From a virus, in IMG/VR virus record IMGVR_UViG_3300034073_003014, positions 1-46,099 of that record: 46,099 bases of DNA; one strand, written 5' to 3'. Both the position numbers and the translations under genes were made by a program. A model generated the notes under the pieces. That model had not been told where the DNA came from and did no database searches. It worked only from the letters and a program-made list of their open reading frames with translations. Below are positions 32,836 through 40,681 of the stretch, piece after piece (position 1 is the first letter of the stretch; each line of letters starts with the position of its first letter).

Positions 32836-33416
32836 CGCTTGCTTGCGGGACGAATGAAGCCGGAGCGGGCGCCCTGCTTGAACGCATTGGAAAACCCGCC
32901 GCCTTCCATATAGATAGAATACCAGTCTGATTCAGCGGTCGAAATTGCAGGTTTTTTGCCGGATTCAACCAGTGCTTCCATCGGCATGTCCACAACGTCG
33001 CCACGAAATTTGCCAACCCGAGCGCCAACGGCGACAGGGCTTTTAATCGGCCCTTCCTCCTGCCTTTGGAAGTCGCCGGGAATCAGGTCCATCGCCTCTT
33101 GCGCGTAAGGCGACGTGTTGCCAATCAAAATAGTTGGCGCACCCTTTTTCAGCTGATCGTCCGTAAAGCGCGGAACACCAACGCTTGCAAATACCTTGTT
33201 GCCTCTGCCCTCAACCTGCGAATACCAAAGCCGCCGGAATTGGCCGCTGTATGCAGGGCTGATCTTGTGCAGGTCGGACAAAATCTCGCGGGCGCCAGAG
33301 CGCAGCGCCTCGCCAGCAGCCTTGCGAATGTCCGGCGCAAGATTCCGCAGCTCATTGGCAAAGCCCCTTGGAGCTGGCCTGCGGCTTGCGCGTGGCCTGG
33401 TGGGTCGGCGTGCCAT
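32832..33416 (-). CDS. HK97 gp10-like tail/neck protein
   Basis: This 194-residue protein has the profile of the gp10 family: a helical start (FANELRNLAPDIRKAAGEAL), the 'SP.YSG.FR..W' turn as KISPAYSGQFRRLWYSQVEG (residues about 53-72), and a later PTILIGNTSPYAQEAMDL, where the 'N..PYA..IE.G' motif normally lies. It helps complete the neck or tail end. It is joined to the next genes by short overlaps. Confidence 0.75.
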   Translation of the reverse strand: MARRPTRPRASRRPAPRGFANELRNLAPDIRKAAGEALRSGAREILSDLHKISPAYSGQFRRLWYSQVEGRGNKVFASVGVPRFTDDQLKKGAPTILIGNTSPYAQEAMDLIPGDFQRQEEGPIKSPVAVGARVGKFRGDVVDMPMEALVESGKKPAISTAESDWYSIYMEGGGFSNAFKQGARSGFIRPASKR

Positions 33417-33895
33417 TATTCAGCCCTCGCAATGATTCTGCTGGCGTACATCGAAACCTGAGACCCAAGCTCTTCGGCGCTCTGGATTACAAGAGCTTTG
33501 CCGTCAAGAGTTGTGATAATCTTGCCGTCAAGCGTTGTGATATAAACCGCTTCAACCGACGGCTCGCCGCCGCTGCCGTAGCTGGTGATTCCGGTGATTT
33601 TCCATCTGCGCCCCAGGTATTGCAGGCGATCGTTTGTGCTGATCGGCCAAGCGACCGTTGCATGGTCAACCCATGCTTCTATTTCATTTTTTTGCTGAGT
33701 TCCGTCGCGCTCTCCGGTGTCCGTTTGGACGACAGCGCCGGCAGCCGGAATTAGCGTTTCCGTAACAGGAATCGTGCCGGTGACTTCATCGTATGCCCCT
33801 GGATTGACACGAACATAGGTGAGCGCCGTTGTCCGGTAGCGAGATACCATTTGGACAGCAAGTGGCCCTGCCCAGGCATCCTGGAGAGCGTTCAT
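33416..33895 (-). CDS. Head-tail joining protein
   Basis: This 159-residue protein contains TGTIPVTETLIPAAGAVVQT and DHATVAWPISTNDRLQYLGR, then WKITGITSYGSGGEPSVEAV, a strand-turn-strand profile common in head-tail joining (head-closure) proteins. A small tandem duplication gives ITTLDGKIITTLDGK near residues 118-132. It is preceded immediately by the DnaT-like adaptor gene. Function inferred from fold pattern and order. Confidence 0.65.
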   Translation of the reverse strand: MNALQDAWAGPLAVQMVSRYRTTALTYVRVNPGAYDEVTGTIPVTETLIPAAGAVVQTDTGERDGTQQKNEIEAWVDHATVAWPISTNDRLQYLGRRWKITGITSYGSGGEPSVEAVYITTLDGKIITTLDGKALVIQSAEELGSQVSMYASRIIARAE

Positions 33896-34459
33896 TTACC
33901 CTCGCAGCACAGGGATCAGAGAGTCATTGCCACGATCAATCCAGCAGCCGATCAAATCAAGCAGCCAGGGGTAAAGGCGTAGAACGGTTGGAGAATGACT
34001 ACCAACACGTCTATCGCTTGGCAGCACGCGGGGCAAGCGGGTTTCCGTGGGCGAGAAAAACCACTGCTCAAACGGCCCCATTTTTTCTTTTGAGACAACC
34101 GGCTTGGGCAGTTGATCTGCGGCGCCAAAGACTGCCGTGTTATCACTGAAAAGCACCAGTGCAAGCTCTGACGCCGCAGCGGTGTAACTTGCCGTGAGTT
34201 CCTTGCCGCAGCACGTTGTCTCGTTCGTACACCATCGCAGTGTCCGCAAAGAATCCTGGGCGGACTTCAAGGCTTGCGCCTTTTGCGTGGCAGTCAGCGC
34301 CGCCCAGGCCGACGCCTTGAGCGTGGCCGCCATGTAGGTGTCCGCCTGGGCCGTCTCGATTAGGGCCGGTGGCGTGCAGTTGCAGACGACCTCGCCGGCC
34401 CCGTTGGGCGGGTAGACGTAGGGCTCGGCCAGGCGATGCCGCCACCAGCGGTTGCTCAC
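33896..34459 (-). CDS. Head-tail connector (DnaT-like adaptor)
   Basis: This 187-residue protein includes a helical segment TYMAATLKASAWAALTATQK followed by AQALKSAQDSLRTLRWC, the signature of the DnaT-like family used by phages as a head-tail connector. Several Cys residues (CNCTPP, CTNETTCCGKE) are unusual and could bind metal or cross-link. It starts at MSNRWWRHRLAEPY. By position it joins the portal to the neck. Confidence 0.68.
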   Translation of the reverse strand: MSNRWWRHRLAEPYVYPPNGAGEVVCNCTPPALIETAQADTYMAATLKASAWAALTATQKAQALKSAQDSLRTLRWCTNETTCCGKELTASYTAAASELALVLFSDNTAVFGAADQLPKPVVSKEKMGPFEQWFFSPTETRLPRVLPSDRRVGSHSPTVLRLYPWLLDLIGCWIDRGNDSLIPVLRG

Positions 34460-34461
34460 GA

Positions 34462-34677
34462 TCAGACCCCGACGACGCGCCAGGCGGCGCCGTTGTACCA
34501 GACGAGGGCCTTGGCAGAGCCGCCCCCTGTGGGCGCGGAGCCGGCGGCGGGCGACGTGGCGTCCGTGACGAAGCGGATCATGCCCAAGGTCGGCGTGGCG
34601 GGCAGGTTGGCCACGGTGACGCCGGCCTCAAGATCAAGCTGACCCTTTTTGGCCTTGAGGGAATTGAAGGAAGCCAT
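34462..34677 (-). CDS. Small virion protein, possible head decoration
   Basis: This 71-residue protein starts MASFNSLKAKKGQLDLEAGV. Its end, ALVWYNGAAWRVVG, preceded by GMIRFVTDATSPAAG, is the 'G.IRF.T....LVWYNGA.WR' pattern found in fibre and head-decoration modules. It lies directly after the major capsid gene and its terminator, where decoration proteins are often found. The frame opens 7 codons earlier, but the ATG at 34677 is preceded by a GGGGCTTGAGCCCC hairpin, part of the leader. Confidence 0.55.
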   Translation of the reverse strand: MASFNSLKAKKGQLDLEAGVTVANLPATPTLGMIRFVTDATSPAAGSAPTGGGSAKALVWYNGAAWRVVGV

Positions 34678-34726
34678 CTGGTGAGATGCGGGGCTCAAGC
34701 CCCAGCATAGCCCGGATCAGGCCATG

Positions 34727-34747
34727 AAAAAGGGGGCTTGCGCCCCC
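34727..34747 (-). terminator. Intrinsic terminator after the major capsid gene
   Basis: GGGGGC (34742-34747 read on the minus strand), loop GCAA, GCCCCC (34732-34737), then TTTTT (34731-34727). It lies 28 bases after the capsid stop and would let the capsid gene be transcribed more than the connector genes behind it. Confidence 0.9.
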
Positions 34748-34775
34748 AGTCTCCTGCCCACCCCTTCGGGTGCGC

Positions 34776-35825
34776 TCAGATTGTACCGCCGTAGGGCGAG
34801 TTGACCACCAGACGCACCGCAGGGATAAGGCGAGCGTCGCTGTACGCCAAGGTGTAGTTGGCGCCAGTGGCGAGCTGAGCGTTGGTCGGGTTGTCAAAGT
34901 TGGCGTTCCAGGAGGTGCCAACAACGTGCTGAACGTGATGGTAGTCGATCACAAGGCCATCCTGTTTGGACGGAGCATTGCGATCGGGCTCGATCTCCAT
35001 GGGGATTTGATCGCCTTCCTGCATCACGCCAGCGCCGCACAGATAGCAGACAAACTGCCGCTGCTGGCCCGACGTTCCGATGATGGGGCACTGATCGTCA
35101 ACCACAACATTCAGGTTGGCAAAAATGCCGATCTGCTGACTGCGGTTGACACCAGCCCGGTCACCGTCATACGCCAGGAAGCCCAGCTGCTCAAGATAAG
35201 CAGCGACCAGCGAGTGCATCACAATGGTTGTGATGTCGCTTTGGCGCTCATTGAGTTTGTAGCGTGCTTCGATGACGTTTGCGGCGGTCAGCCAGTTGGC
35301 ATCGGTCGCACCAGTGGTAACCGACTTGTTGAGGTTGTTGGTCGCATTGAGCGGGCCGCCAGTGCCCAGCAGACCTTCCATCTGCGAGACGAATTTGGCG
35401 GTTCGCAGCTTGTCCATGGCCGGCGCAAGCTGATTCGCCAGAACCGCCATCGGATCCTCGCCAATGGCGAGCCGGCTCAGCTTGTCCACGGCATAGGCAA
35501 AGCCCCGATGGGTGATCGTGGCGTACTGCGTGGATGCCTGGATCTTCTGGAAGGTGAAGTGTCCCTCGCCGCTGGTGCCCCAGTCGTCGCCGGAGGTCAT
35601 GCGCTCTTCCACCGGGTTGAGCGGCTTGAAGAACGGAGCCTCGATCCGGGTGCCGGTGGTAGCAGTCAGGCCGGGATTGGTTGCGATGATTCCCGAACGG
35701 ATCATCCGCGACTGCAGAAAGATTTGCTCCTGCAGGTATTGGGCGAACGGAGCGGAAGTCGCAAGCCGCGTCAGGCTCGCAACATCACTCTGAAACGTTC
35801 CGCCCAGGTTGCCGAGATAGGCCAC
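34776..35825 (-). CDS. Major capsid protein (HK97 fold)
   Basis: This 349-residue protein reads MAYLGNLGGTFQSDVASLTR, then LQSRMIRSGIIATNPGLTAT, the long-helix part AIGEDPMAVLANQLAPAMDK, TTIVMHSLVAAYLEQLGFLA (a phage-capsid A-domain pattern) and a C-terminal VRLVVNSPYGG. Length, order after the scaffold and the strong terminator behind it all fit a major capsid protein. No N-terminal delta domain is evident, consistent with a separate scaffold gene. A Cys pair (FVCYLCGAG) is near residue 260. Confidence 0.85.
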   Translation of the reverse strand: MAYLGNLGGTFQSDVASLTRLATSAPFAQYLQEQIFLQSRMIRSGIIATNPGLTATTGTRIEAPFFKPLNPVEERMTSGDDWGTSGEGHFTFQKIQASTQYATITHRGFAYAVDKLSRLAIGEDPMAVLANQLAPAMDKLRTAKFVSQMEGLLGTGGPLNATNNLNKSVTTGATDANWLTAANVIEARYKLNERQSDITTIVMHSLVAAYLEQLGFLAYDGDRAGVNRSQQIGIFANLNVVVDDQCPIIGTSGQQRQFVCYLCGAGVMQEGDQIPMEIEPDRNAPSKQDGLVIDYHHVQHVVGTSWNANFDNPTNAQLATGANYTLAYSDARLIPAVRLVVNSPYGGTI

Positions 35826-35902
35826 TGGAAGAAAAGCGATGGTGAGTTTGCTGTGACACTGCCGCGCAGCGGAAGTGTTGGTGCCTTGGGCTCAGCGCAG
35901 CC

Positions 35903-36580
35903 TCACCCTTTGGCGCGAGCGCTGCTCGCTTCCGCTCTTAGCTTAGCAGCCGTGTCGGGGTCTTCAAGCTCAAGCTGAATCCGCTGTGTGACACTGCCGC
36001 CGGGAAGGTATGGGTTGCCGGAAAGATCCACAGCGCCGCCGGCAGACGGCCTGGAGCCCATGCCGCCAGCGCCCTGCTTGGGCTTGAAGTGGTAGGCATA
36101 CTCGGGATCGTTTCGCAGCTTGGCCGCCAACTCGGAAGGCGCAACTTCGGCCCCCTTGTAATTCACAACGGTTTTGCCGTTGGAATCTTTCACGGCAGAC
36201 GCAAAAAGCGTCCACAGCTGAGCCGGCACAAACGCTTCGCCGGCCAGAGCAGAAACAAAATCTGACTTCAGCCTGTCATTGATGCGCTCTTGCGCCAGCT
36301 CAAGTTTTTCCTGCTCAAGCCTTTCCTTTTCCTTCAGAAGCGCCTCCTTTTCTTTGCGCTCCTGCTCCAGTAGCTCGGCGGTTTTTCCTTGCTCCTCAAG
36401 CTCTTTTTTCTTGCGGGCCTCCTCTTGATCCTTCAGTTGCTGCAGCTCGGCCAGCAGCTTTTTCTTTTCCTCCAGAATCTCCCCCTTGTTGCCGTCAACC
36501 GCAGCAAGGCGCTGTTTCAGCTGCTCGGCCTCAGCGGCTTTGGCCTGCAGTTCGGCGATCTGTTCGGGAGTAAGCGACAT
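35903..36580 (-). CDS. Scaffolding protein
   Basis: This 225-residue protein is dominated by a long coiled coil: LTPEQIAELQAKAAEAEQLK followed by charged heptads (EEQGKTAELLEQERKEKEAL and on) to about residue 105. A shorter helical and flexible C-terminal part (NDPEYAYHFKPKQGAGG) follows. This is the normal make-up of phage scaffolds that guide capsid assembly and leave before or during packaging. The frame is open to 36817, but the ATG at 36580 is the start of the ordered protein; the preceding residues are shadow of a plus-strand gene. It lies between portal and capsid genes as expected. Confidence 0.82.
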   Translation of the reverse strand: MSLTPEQIAELQAKAAEAEQLKQRLAAVDGNKGEILEEKKKLLAELQQLKDQEEARKKKELEEQGKTAELLEQERKEKEALLKEKERLEQEKLELAQERINDRLKSDFVSALAGEAFVPAQLWTLFASAVKDSNGKTVVNYKGAEVAPSELAAKLRNDPEYAYHFKPKQGAGGMGSRPSAGGAVDLSGNPYLPGGSVTQRIQLELEDPDTAAKLRAEASSARAKG

Positions 36581-36632
36581 GAGTTGGTTGGTGGGCGTGC
36601 TATAGTGTACCGCATAGCCACCCAAAACACTC
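36581..36632. promoter_or_regulatory. Divergent promoter gap with TATAGT
   Basis: These 52 bases between two divergent starts contain CTATAGTGTACCGCATAGCC (about 36600-36619). TATAGT at 36601-36606 is a good -10 for the rightward gene, and the same TATAGT sequence forms the core of an intergenic module near 41173. No -35 is obvious. Confidence 0.45.
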
Positions 36633-36872
36633 ATGGCAACTCCGGCAAATCCCGCAGCCTCCAAAGCGCCCGCGCCCGCCCCTGCGCCGGAAGTCGCAAC
36701 GGAATCCGACGTTGAAGCGCCGGTCGTTGAGCTTGTGAGCATCGGCGGGCTTGTCATCGAGAAAACGATGTATCCCGATGGCGAGTGCGAAACCCGGACG
36801 GTGCGCGAGCCCGCCATTGCACCCGAGCTGGTCCGCTCAACCCGCGCCAGTCAGCGCAGACAGGGCCACTGA
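36633..36872 (+). CDS. Small acidic protein on the opposite strand of the head block
   Basis: This 79-residue protein has an Ala/Pro-rich N-terminus (MATPANPAASKAPAPAPAPE) and then a compact part (VSIGGLVIEKTMYPDGECET, followed by RTVREPAIAPELVRS). It runs rightward between the scaffold and portal genes, which run leftward, and has its own promoter-like TATAGT and its own terminator. A self-contained unit inside a structural block is the layout of a 'moron' gene. Function unknown. Confidence 0.65.
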   Translation: MATPANPAASKAPAPAPAPEVATESDVEAPVVELVSIGGLVIEKTMYPDGECETRTVREPAIAPELVRSTRASQRRQGH

Positions 36873-36889
36873 GTCGCAAGGCCCCATTC

Positions 36890-36914
36890 AGCCCCCGCTT
36901 GCCGGGGGCTTTTT
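36890..36914 (+). terminator. Intrinsic terminator
   Basis: AGCCCCCG (36890-36897), loop CTTGC, CGGGGGCT (36903-36910), then TTTTT. It ends the small rightward gene at 36872 and also lies just after the portal stop, facing it. Confidence 0.9.
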
Positions 36915-36925
36915 GCTGCCGGCGA

Positions 36926-38383
36926 TCAGCCAGGCAACGTCGGCTGCTGCCGTGCCTGGAGTTGCATCCTCTGCTGATCCAGCACTTCCTGTTTCGCCGC
37001 CTCCTTGAGCTTCTGCACATTTTCAAGCAGCTGCTTCATGTCCACATCTTCTGGAATCCATTCGCCATGGAATAGAATCTTGTGGAACAATGCCGTGTCG
37101 ATCTGGCCCTTCTCTTCAAGCGAACTTAGTACGCTCACATCTTGGCCCAGCAGACGGTAGAAGTCAAAGTCCTGGCTGATGATAACCTTGGGAGGTTCAA
37201 TGCCACGATACTCGCCGGCAATCCTGAACGCTTCATTGAGCGCATCTTGAAGCTGACGTGCTGCTGTCGCAAGCACGCAGTTTGCCTGCTGCTGGTCAAT
37301 TCGCTTGGCGTCCGCACTTTCAGCGACAAACTTTTGCCCCAGCAGCTTTGTGACGCCAAGGTGCGAAATCTCGTTTTCAAGCCGATCCAGCAACTCGGCC
37401 TGGGCGGCAAACGAACCAGCATCGCATTGAACCCAGTACGCTTTTGTGTTGGGGTTCATATTGATGGCATAGTTCAAGCCGGTTACAGCATCTTTGCCGT
37501 CGTAATCTTCCAGCACCAGCAAGCCGATTGCCGCAACGTGCAAGGCGTGCATAATGTCAGCCAGCCGCCGATAGTGGGCGATATTGAGGTACGCCACGTC
37601 TGCCAGGGGCGGCGACGCGCACAAGAAGCCTTCTTTTTCGGCGTAGATGTTGACAAGCGGAATGTAGTCAAGCGCATAGGCGCCATTCGGCTCGACGGGC
37701 TCCGATTTATCCGCCTCAAAAACCTCAAACGCGCCAGGCACGATCACATGAGCAACTGCAACGTACTCTTCACCGTACTTTCCATCGTCGCGCTTGATTT
37801 CTTCCTGGTAGCGAAACATCGTCAGCCTTGCGCCAGGGCTGTCGTTTTCTCGCCGGCAGCCAAGATACTGCCATGGATCCACCGGCACGAAATACGGCCG
37901 CAGCGGATCAATCTCGTCCGCAGCAGTCACCGCATCACGCTTTTGCGCGTCAACAATTAGCGATGACATGCCATAGGTCAACGCAACTTCCAGCCGCTTT
38001 TTGGCGAACTGATCCAGCGATGTCCCGTCCCCGTCAACATCCTTCCTGAACTCTTCCTGCCACCACGGGTCGCCACCTTCCAGCTGGATGCTACGCCGCA
38101 GCACCATTCCCGCAGCGTTGCTAATCAGCCGCTTCACAAACGGCGCCAGCACTGACAGGTTGACGCGGGCTTGCCACGGGTCATTGCCTTTTTCGTCAGG
38201 CTGCTCTCTTGGCTCACGCGGCAAATAAACTTCCGCGTTGTCATGCAGGTATCTCGTGCCGCTGGTAACGGCCTGCATAATCTCCCAGTCTTCCCGCATC
38301 CGCAGGATTGTGAGATCCATGAAGAACGGGCTATCCTTATCAGTGTACCGCTTGAGCGTCAGTCTTACTCTTGTGGCGTTCAT
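36926..38383 (-). CDS. Portal protein (DUF4055-like)
   Basis: This 485-residue protein has the pattern of DUF4055-type portals: a helical N-terminal part (DLTILRMREDWEIMQAVTSG, then TRYLHDNAEVYLPREPREQP), RVNLSVLAPFVKRLISNAAG, SPPLADVAYLNIAHYRRLAD (about residues 257-276) and LGVTKLLGQKFVAESADAKR. The portal ring is the channel for DNA packaging and the base for the connector. It lies upstream of the scaffold and capsid genes, and divergent to the large terminase gene. Length is normal for the family. A leader with TTGTGT and TAAACT spaced about 18 bases apart (about 38406-38433, minus strand) may be its promoter. Confidence 0.8.
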   Translation of the reverse strand: MNATRVRLTLKRYTDKDSPFFMDLTILRMREDWEIMQAVTSGTRYLHDNAEVYLPREPREQPDEKGNDPWQARVNLSVLAPFVKRLISNAAGMVLRRSIQLEGGDPWWQEEFRKDVDGDGTSLDQFAKKRLEVALTYGMSSLIVDAQKRDAVTAADEIDPLRPYFVPVDPWQYLGCRRENDSPGARLTMFRYQEEIKRDDGKYGEEYVAVAHVIVPGAFEVFEADKSEPVEPNGAYALDYIPLVNIYAEKEGFLCASPPLADVAYLNIAHYRRLADIMHALHVAAIGLLVLEDYDGKDAVTGLNYAINMNPNTKAYWVQCDAGSFAAQAELLDRLENEISHLGVTKLLGQKFVAESADAKRIDQQQANCVLATAARQLQDALNEAFRIAGEYRGIEPPKVIISQDFDFYRLLGQDVSVLSSLEEKGQIDTALFHKILFHGEWIPEDVDMKQLLENVQKLKEAAKQEVLDQQRMQLQARQQPTLPG

Positions 38384-38463
38384 CGCGGTGCGGCGTTTGA
38401 CAACAGTTTAGCCTGTCCGGGTCGCCGAACACAAGCTACACTCAGACTACAGCCCCTAATTTG

Positions 38464-39798
38464 ATGCCAGCACAGATACAGCCACGGGAAAGCGGCGATT
38501 TTCTGGCCGGCAAGCGGCAGCTGTCACTGCGGGCGATGCAGGGGCGCATTTTCCGCGATCGGCGCCGCTTCCGCGTCGTGCTGGCGGGCCGGCGGGGCGG
38601 AAAGACGGTGCTCGGGGGCGTCGAGCTGCTGCGGGGCGCTGCTGAGCGTAAAGGCGTTTACTATTACGTCGCCCCGACTTACCGGATGGCGAAAGATATT
38701 GCTTGGGATACCTACAAGTCTATTATTCCTGAGCGCTGGATACGGAAAAAGAACGAATCCAACCTGAGGATTGACCTAATCAATGGGTCCGTCCTTTACC
38801 TCAAGGGCTCGGAAGATCCAGACGCGCTGCGCGGCCCTGCTCTTTCTGGCGTCGTTCTTGACGAGTGCGCGTTCCAGCAGGAATACACATGGCGTTCCGT
38901 CATCCGGCCGGCGCTGTCTGACCGCAGCGGCTGGGCTCTATTCACGACCACCCCATCGCCAGAAGGCACCGCCGGATGGTTCTATGAGCTAATCTTGCTG
39001 CTCAAGCACGCCGATCTTGCGGATCCTGGGCTGGAACGACTTGATCCGCAACAGTGGACGCTTTACGAATACACCAGCCTGCAAGGCGGCAACATTCCGA
39101 TCAACGAAATTGAGGAAGCCCGCAGAACACTTGCGCCAGAAGTGTTTGAGCGCGAGTACGAGGCCAAGATTTTGTCGAATACGGGCCTTGTCGCATCGTG
39201 TTTTTCGATGCTTAACGTCGATTCGACCATTGAAGACAACGAAGACTTGCCATTGTACGTTGGGATCGACTTCAACAACGATCCGCTCACTGCAGTTTGC
39301 GCCAATATCATCAAAGAAAACGGCAGGCCGGTCGAATTGCGTGTCTTTACGGAGCTGGCGCTTAAAAACGCGACCACATGGGATCTTGCAGACGTGCTGA
39401 TCGAGAATTTTGGCGACAATCGCCGGATTATTGCGTGTCCAGACCCGACCGGCAGGCGCAAGCAGACTTCCGGCGTGGGTGTCAGCGACCATCAGATTCT
39501 CAGAAAAGCTGGAATCACTGTCTACGCGCCGGACAGTCCGTATAACACCGCCGACGGCATCCGAGCCGTCAATGCAGCGCTCAGAACTGCTGACGGAGAG
39601 GTTCACACAAAGATTCACCCGACCTGCCGCGAGCTAATTAAGTCGTTCAGAACGCTTGGCTACGCTGAGGGCACCCGGATGCCAAACAAAAAGCTCGGCG
39701 TCGATCACTCGTTCGATGCTTTCAAGTATCTTGTGCTAGGCAAATTTAACCTCGCAAAAGGCGAAAGCGGTGTTCAAACTACGCATCGCATTTACTGA
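38464..39798 (+). CDS. Terminase large subunit
   Basis: This 444-residue packaging ATPase and nuclease has Walker A VVLAGRRGGKT (residues about 38-48), Walker B GVVLDECAFQ (about 127-136) and a coupling motif WALFTTTPSPEGTAGW. The RNase H-type nuclease domain has LYVGIDFNNDP (about 264-274), CPDPTGRRKQ (about 324-333) and GVDHSFDAFKYL (about 412-423), the three acidic metal sites. It makes and cuts concatemers while pumping DNA through the portal. Start chosen at the ATG 38464; a TTG one codon earlier is in frame. It is transcribed away from the portal gene, and the small subunit candidate is about 4 kb away. Confidence 0.92.
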   Translation: MPAQIQPRESGDFLAGKRQLSLRAMQGRIFRDRRRFRVVLAGRRGGKTVLGGVELLRGAAERKGVYYYVAPTYRMAKDIAWDTYKSIIPERWIRKKNESNLRIDLINGSVLYLKGSEDPDALRGPALSGVVLDECAFQQEYTWRSVIRPALSDRSGWALFTTTPSPEGTAGWFYELILLLKHADLADPGLERLDPQQWTLYEYTSLQGGNIPINEIEEARRTLAPEVFEREYEAKILSNTGLVASCFSMLNVDSTIEDNEDLPLYVGIDFNNDPLTAVCANIIKENGRPVELRVFTELALKNATTWDLADVLIENFGDNRRIIACPDPTGRRKQTSGVGVSDHQILRKAGITVYAPDSPYNTADGIRAVNAALRTADGEVHTKIHPTCRELIKSFRTLGYAEGTRMPNKKLGVDHSFDAFKYLVLGKFNLAKGESGVQTTHRIY

Positions 39799-39811
39799 GG
39801 CCAAATTTATC

Positions 39812-39855
39812 GGCCAATTCTCTATACTTTCCCATTTTTCGTCGATTCTGTCTGC
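39812..39855 (+). repeat. 44-base element, copy B (matches 5191-5234)
   Basis: This is the plus-strand match to the minus-strand copy at 5191-5234, with the shared blocks ATTCTCTATACTTT and CGATTCTG. It begins 14 bases after the large terminase stop and overlaps the 3' end of the zinc-ribbon gene on the other strand. No gene of its own follows on the plus strand for about 280 bases. Confidence 0.7.
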
Positions 39856-40070
39856 GGCAGCAGGTCAACGATCCTGTTGGCGAACCGCACGAAACGCCAG
39901 GTATCGGAGAAGGTCTGCTCGGGCGACTGCAGCGTGTGCCAGGTTTGGTCGCAGCTGCGACACCTGCGACGCCGCAGCCTTTCGCCGCTGTAGAGCGCAT
40001 GGGTCTCCACGATTTTTGAGTCCGGGCTTGAGCAGTGCGGGCAAGCCGGGGCCAATGTATTCGTTTGCAA
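39822..40070 (-). CDS. NrdR-like zinc-ribbon protein, second copy
   Basis: This 82-residue protein has CPHC (about residues 10-13) and CRSCDQTWHTLQ, with a basic ERLRRRR stretch between, close in pattern to the zinc ribbon at 2341-2565 and to the N-terminus of NrdR. It too lacks an ATP-cone. A helical C-terminal part (TFSDTWRFVRFANRIVDLLP) follows. The frame opens at a TTG (40070), with a stop just upstream. The gene runs against its neighbours, between two rightward genes. It may bind DNA; ribonucleotide reductase is not seen in the window. Confidence 0.62.
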   Translation of the reverse strand: MQTNTLAPACPHCSSPDSKIVETHALYSGERLRRRRCRSCDQTWHTLQSPEQTFSDTWRFVRFANRIVDLLPQTESTKNGKV

Positions 40071-40133
40071 AGCTGTTGCTTGAAAGCTGAATCATAGCAC
40101 GTTGCGGCCGGCGGGGTGTGGTATCATTGAGCC

Positions 40134-40295
40134 ATGGAACGCCCCGAGCACTACACGATGGTTCGATGCGATGGCCAGCCTGGCTGGAAGCTGCCGTATC
40201 CGTTTGGCGCCATGCCATCATCGGGCCGTGTGGTGCTGGTTGACCCCAGCGGCGTCACCCGGCTTGTCAGCCGCAAATCCATCACGAAGCACTGA
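40134..40295 (+). CDS. 53-residue hypothetical protein
   Basis: A short frame reads MERPEHYTMVRCDGQPGWKL, then PYPFGAMPSSGRVVLVDPSG and VTRLVSRKSITKH. The composition and the strand-turn pattern (RVVLVDPSG.TRLVSR) are those of a small folded beta protein. It ends 2 bases before the next ATG (40298), so the two are almost certainly cotranslated. TATCAT at about 40121-40126 could be a -10 box. No family recognised. Confidence 0.72.
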   Translation: MERPEHYTMVRCDGQPGWKLPYPFGAMPSSGRVVLVDPSGVTRLVSRKSITKH

Positions 40296-40297
40296 GC

Positions 40298-40681
40298 ATG
40301 TTTGACGAACCTGAACTCTTCCTGCCGTCTGGCGAATGCCGCAAATCTGTCGAGTCCGGCAGCAAGCCGCGCCTCGATCTGCTGCCAACCGCTGCGGTTG
40401 AGCAGGTTGCTGCAGTGCTTACTTACGGGGCCGGCAAGTATGAGGACAACAACTGGTGCCGGGGTGCCCGCTGGGGCCGGTATTACGCTGCGCTGCTGCG
40501 GCATGTATTTGCCTGGTGGCGCGGTGAAGATTGCGACCCTGAAACTGGCCTGTCGCACCTTGCGCACGCTGGCTGCTGCCTGCTGTTTCTGATGGAATAT
40601 CAGCGCAATGGATGGGGCCGGGATGATCGCTTCAAGGGGCCGGATAGTGGTGCGTTCACAAAGAGCGATGGAACTAATTAG
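40298..40681 (+). CDS. dATP/dGTP pyrophosphohydrolase-like enzyme (DUF5664)
   Basis: This 127-residue protein matches the DUF5664 (dGTP/dATP diphosphohydrolase, MazG-like) pattern: KPRLDLLPTAAVEQVAAVLT, YGAGKYEDNNW, and the helix pair RYYAALLRHVFAWWRGEDCD followed by PETGLSHLAHAGCCLLFLME. The acidic and His residues on these helices bind metal and nucleotide. It would hydrolyse deoxynucleoside triphosphates and shift the nucleotide pool. Related enzymes help phages that use modified bases, but no PurZ-like gene is seen in the window. It is cotranscribed with the 53-residue gene. Confidence 0.78.
   Translation: MFDEPELFLPSGECRKSVESGSKPRLDLLPTAAVEQVAAVLTYGAGKYEDNNWCRGARWGRYYAALLRHVFAWWRGEDCDPETGLSHLAHAGCCLLFLMEYQRNGWGRDDRFKGPDSGAFTKSDGTN

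Noticed and set aside
34689-34705. GGGGCTCAAGCCCC hairpin before the small virion gene as a terminator
   Set aside because: No T run on either strand; it is probably only leader structure.
34770-35978. 402-residue plus-strand frame opposite the capsid gene
   Set aside because: A shadow of the capsid gene: no domain pattern, and it crosses the capsid/scaffold junction.
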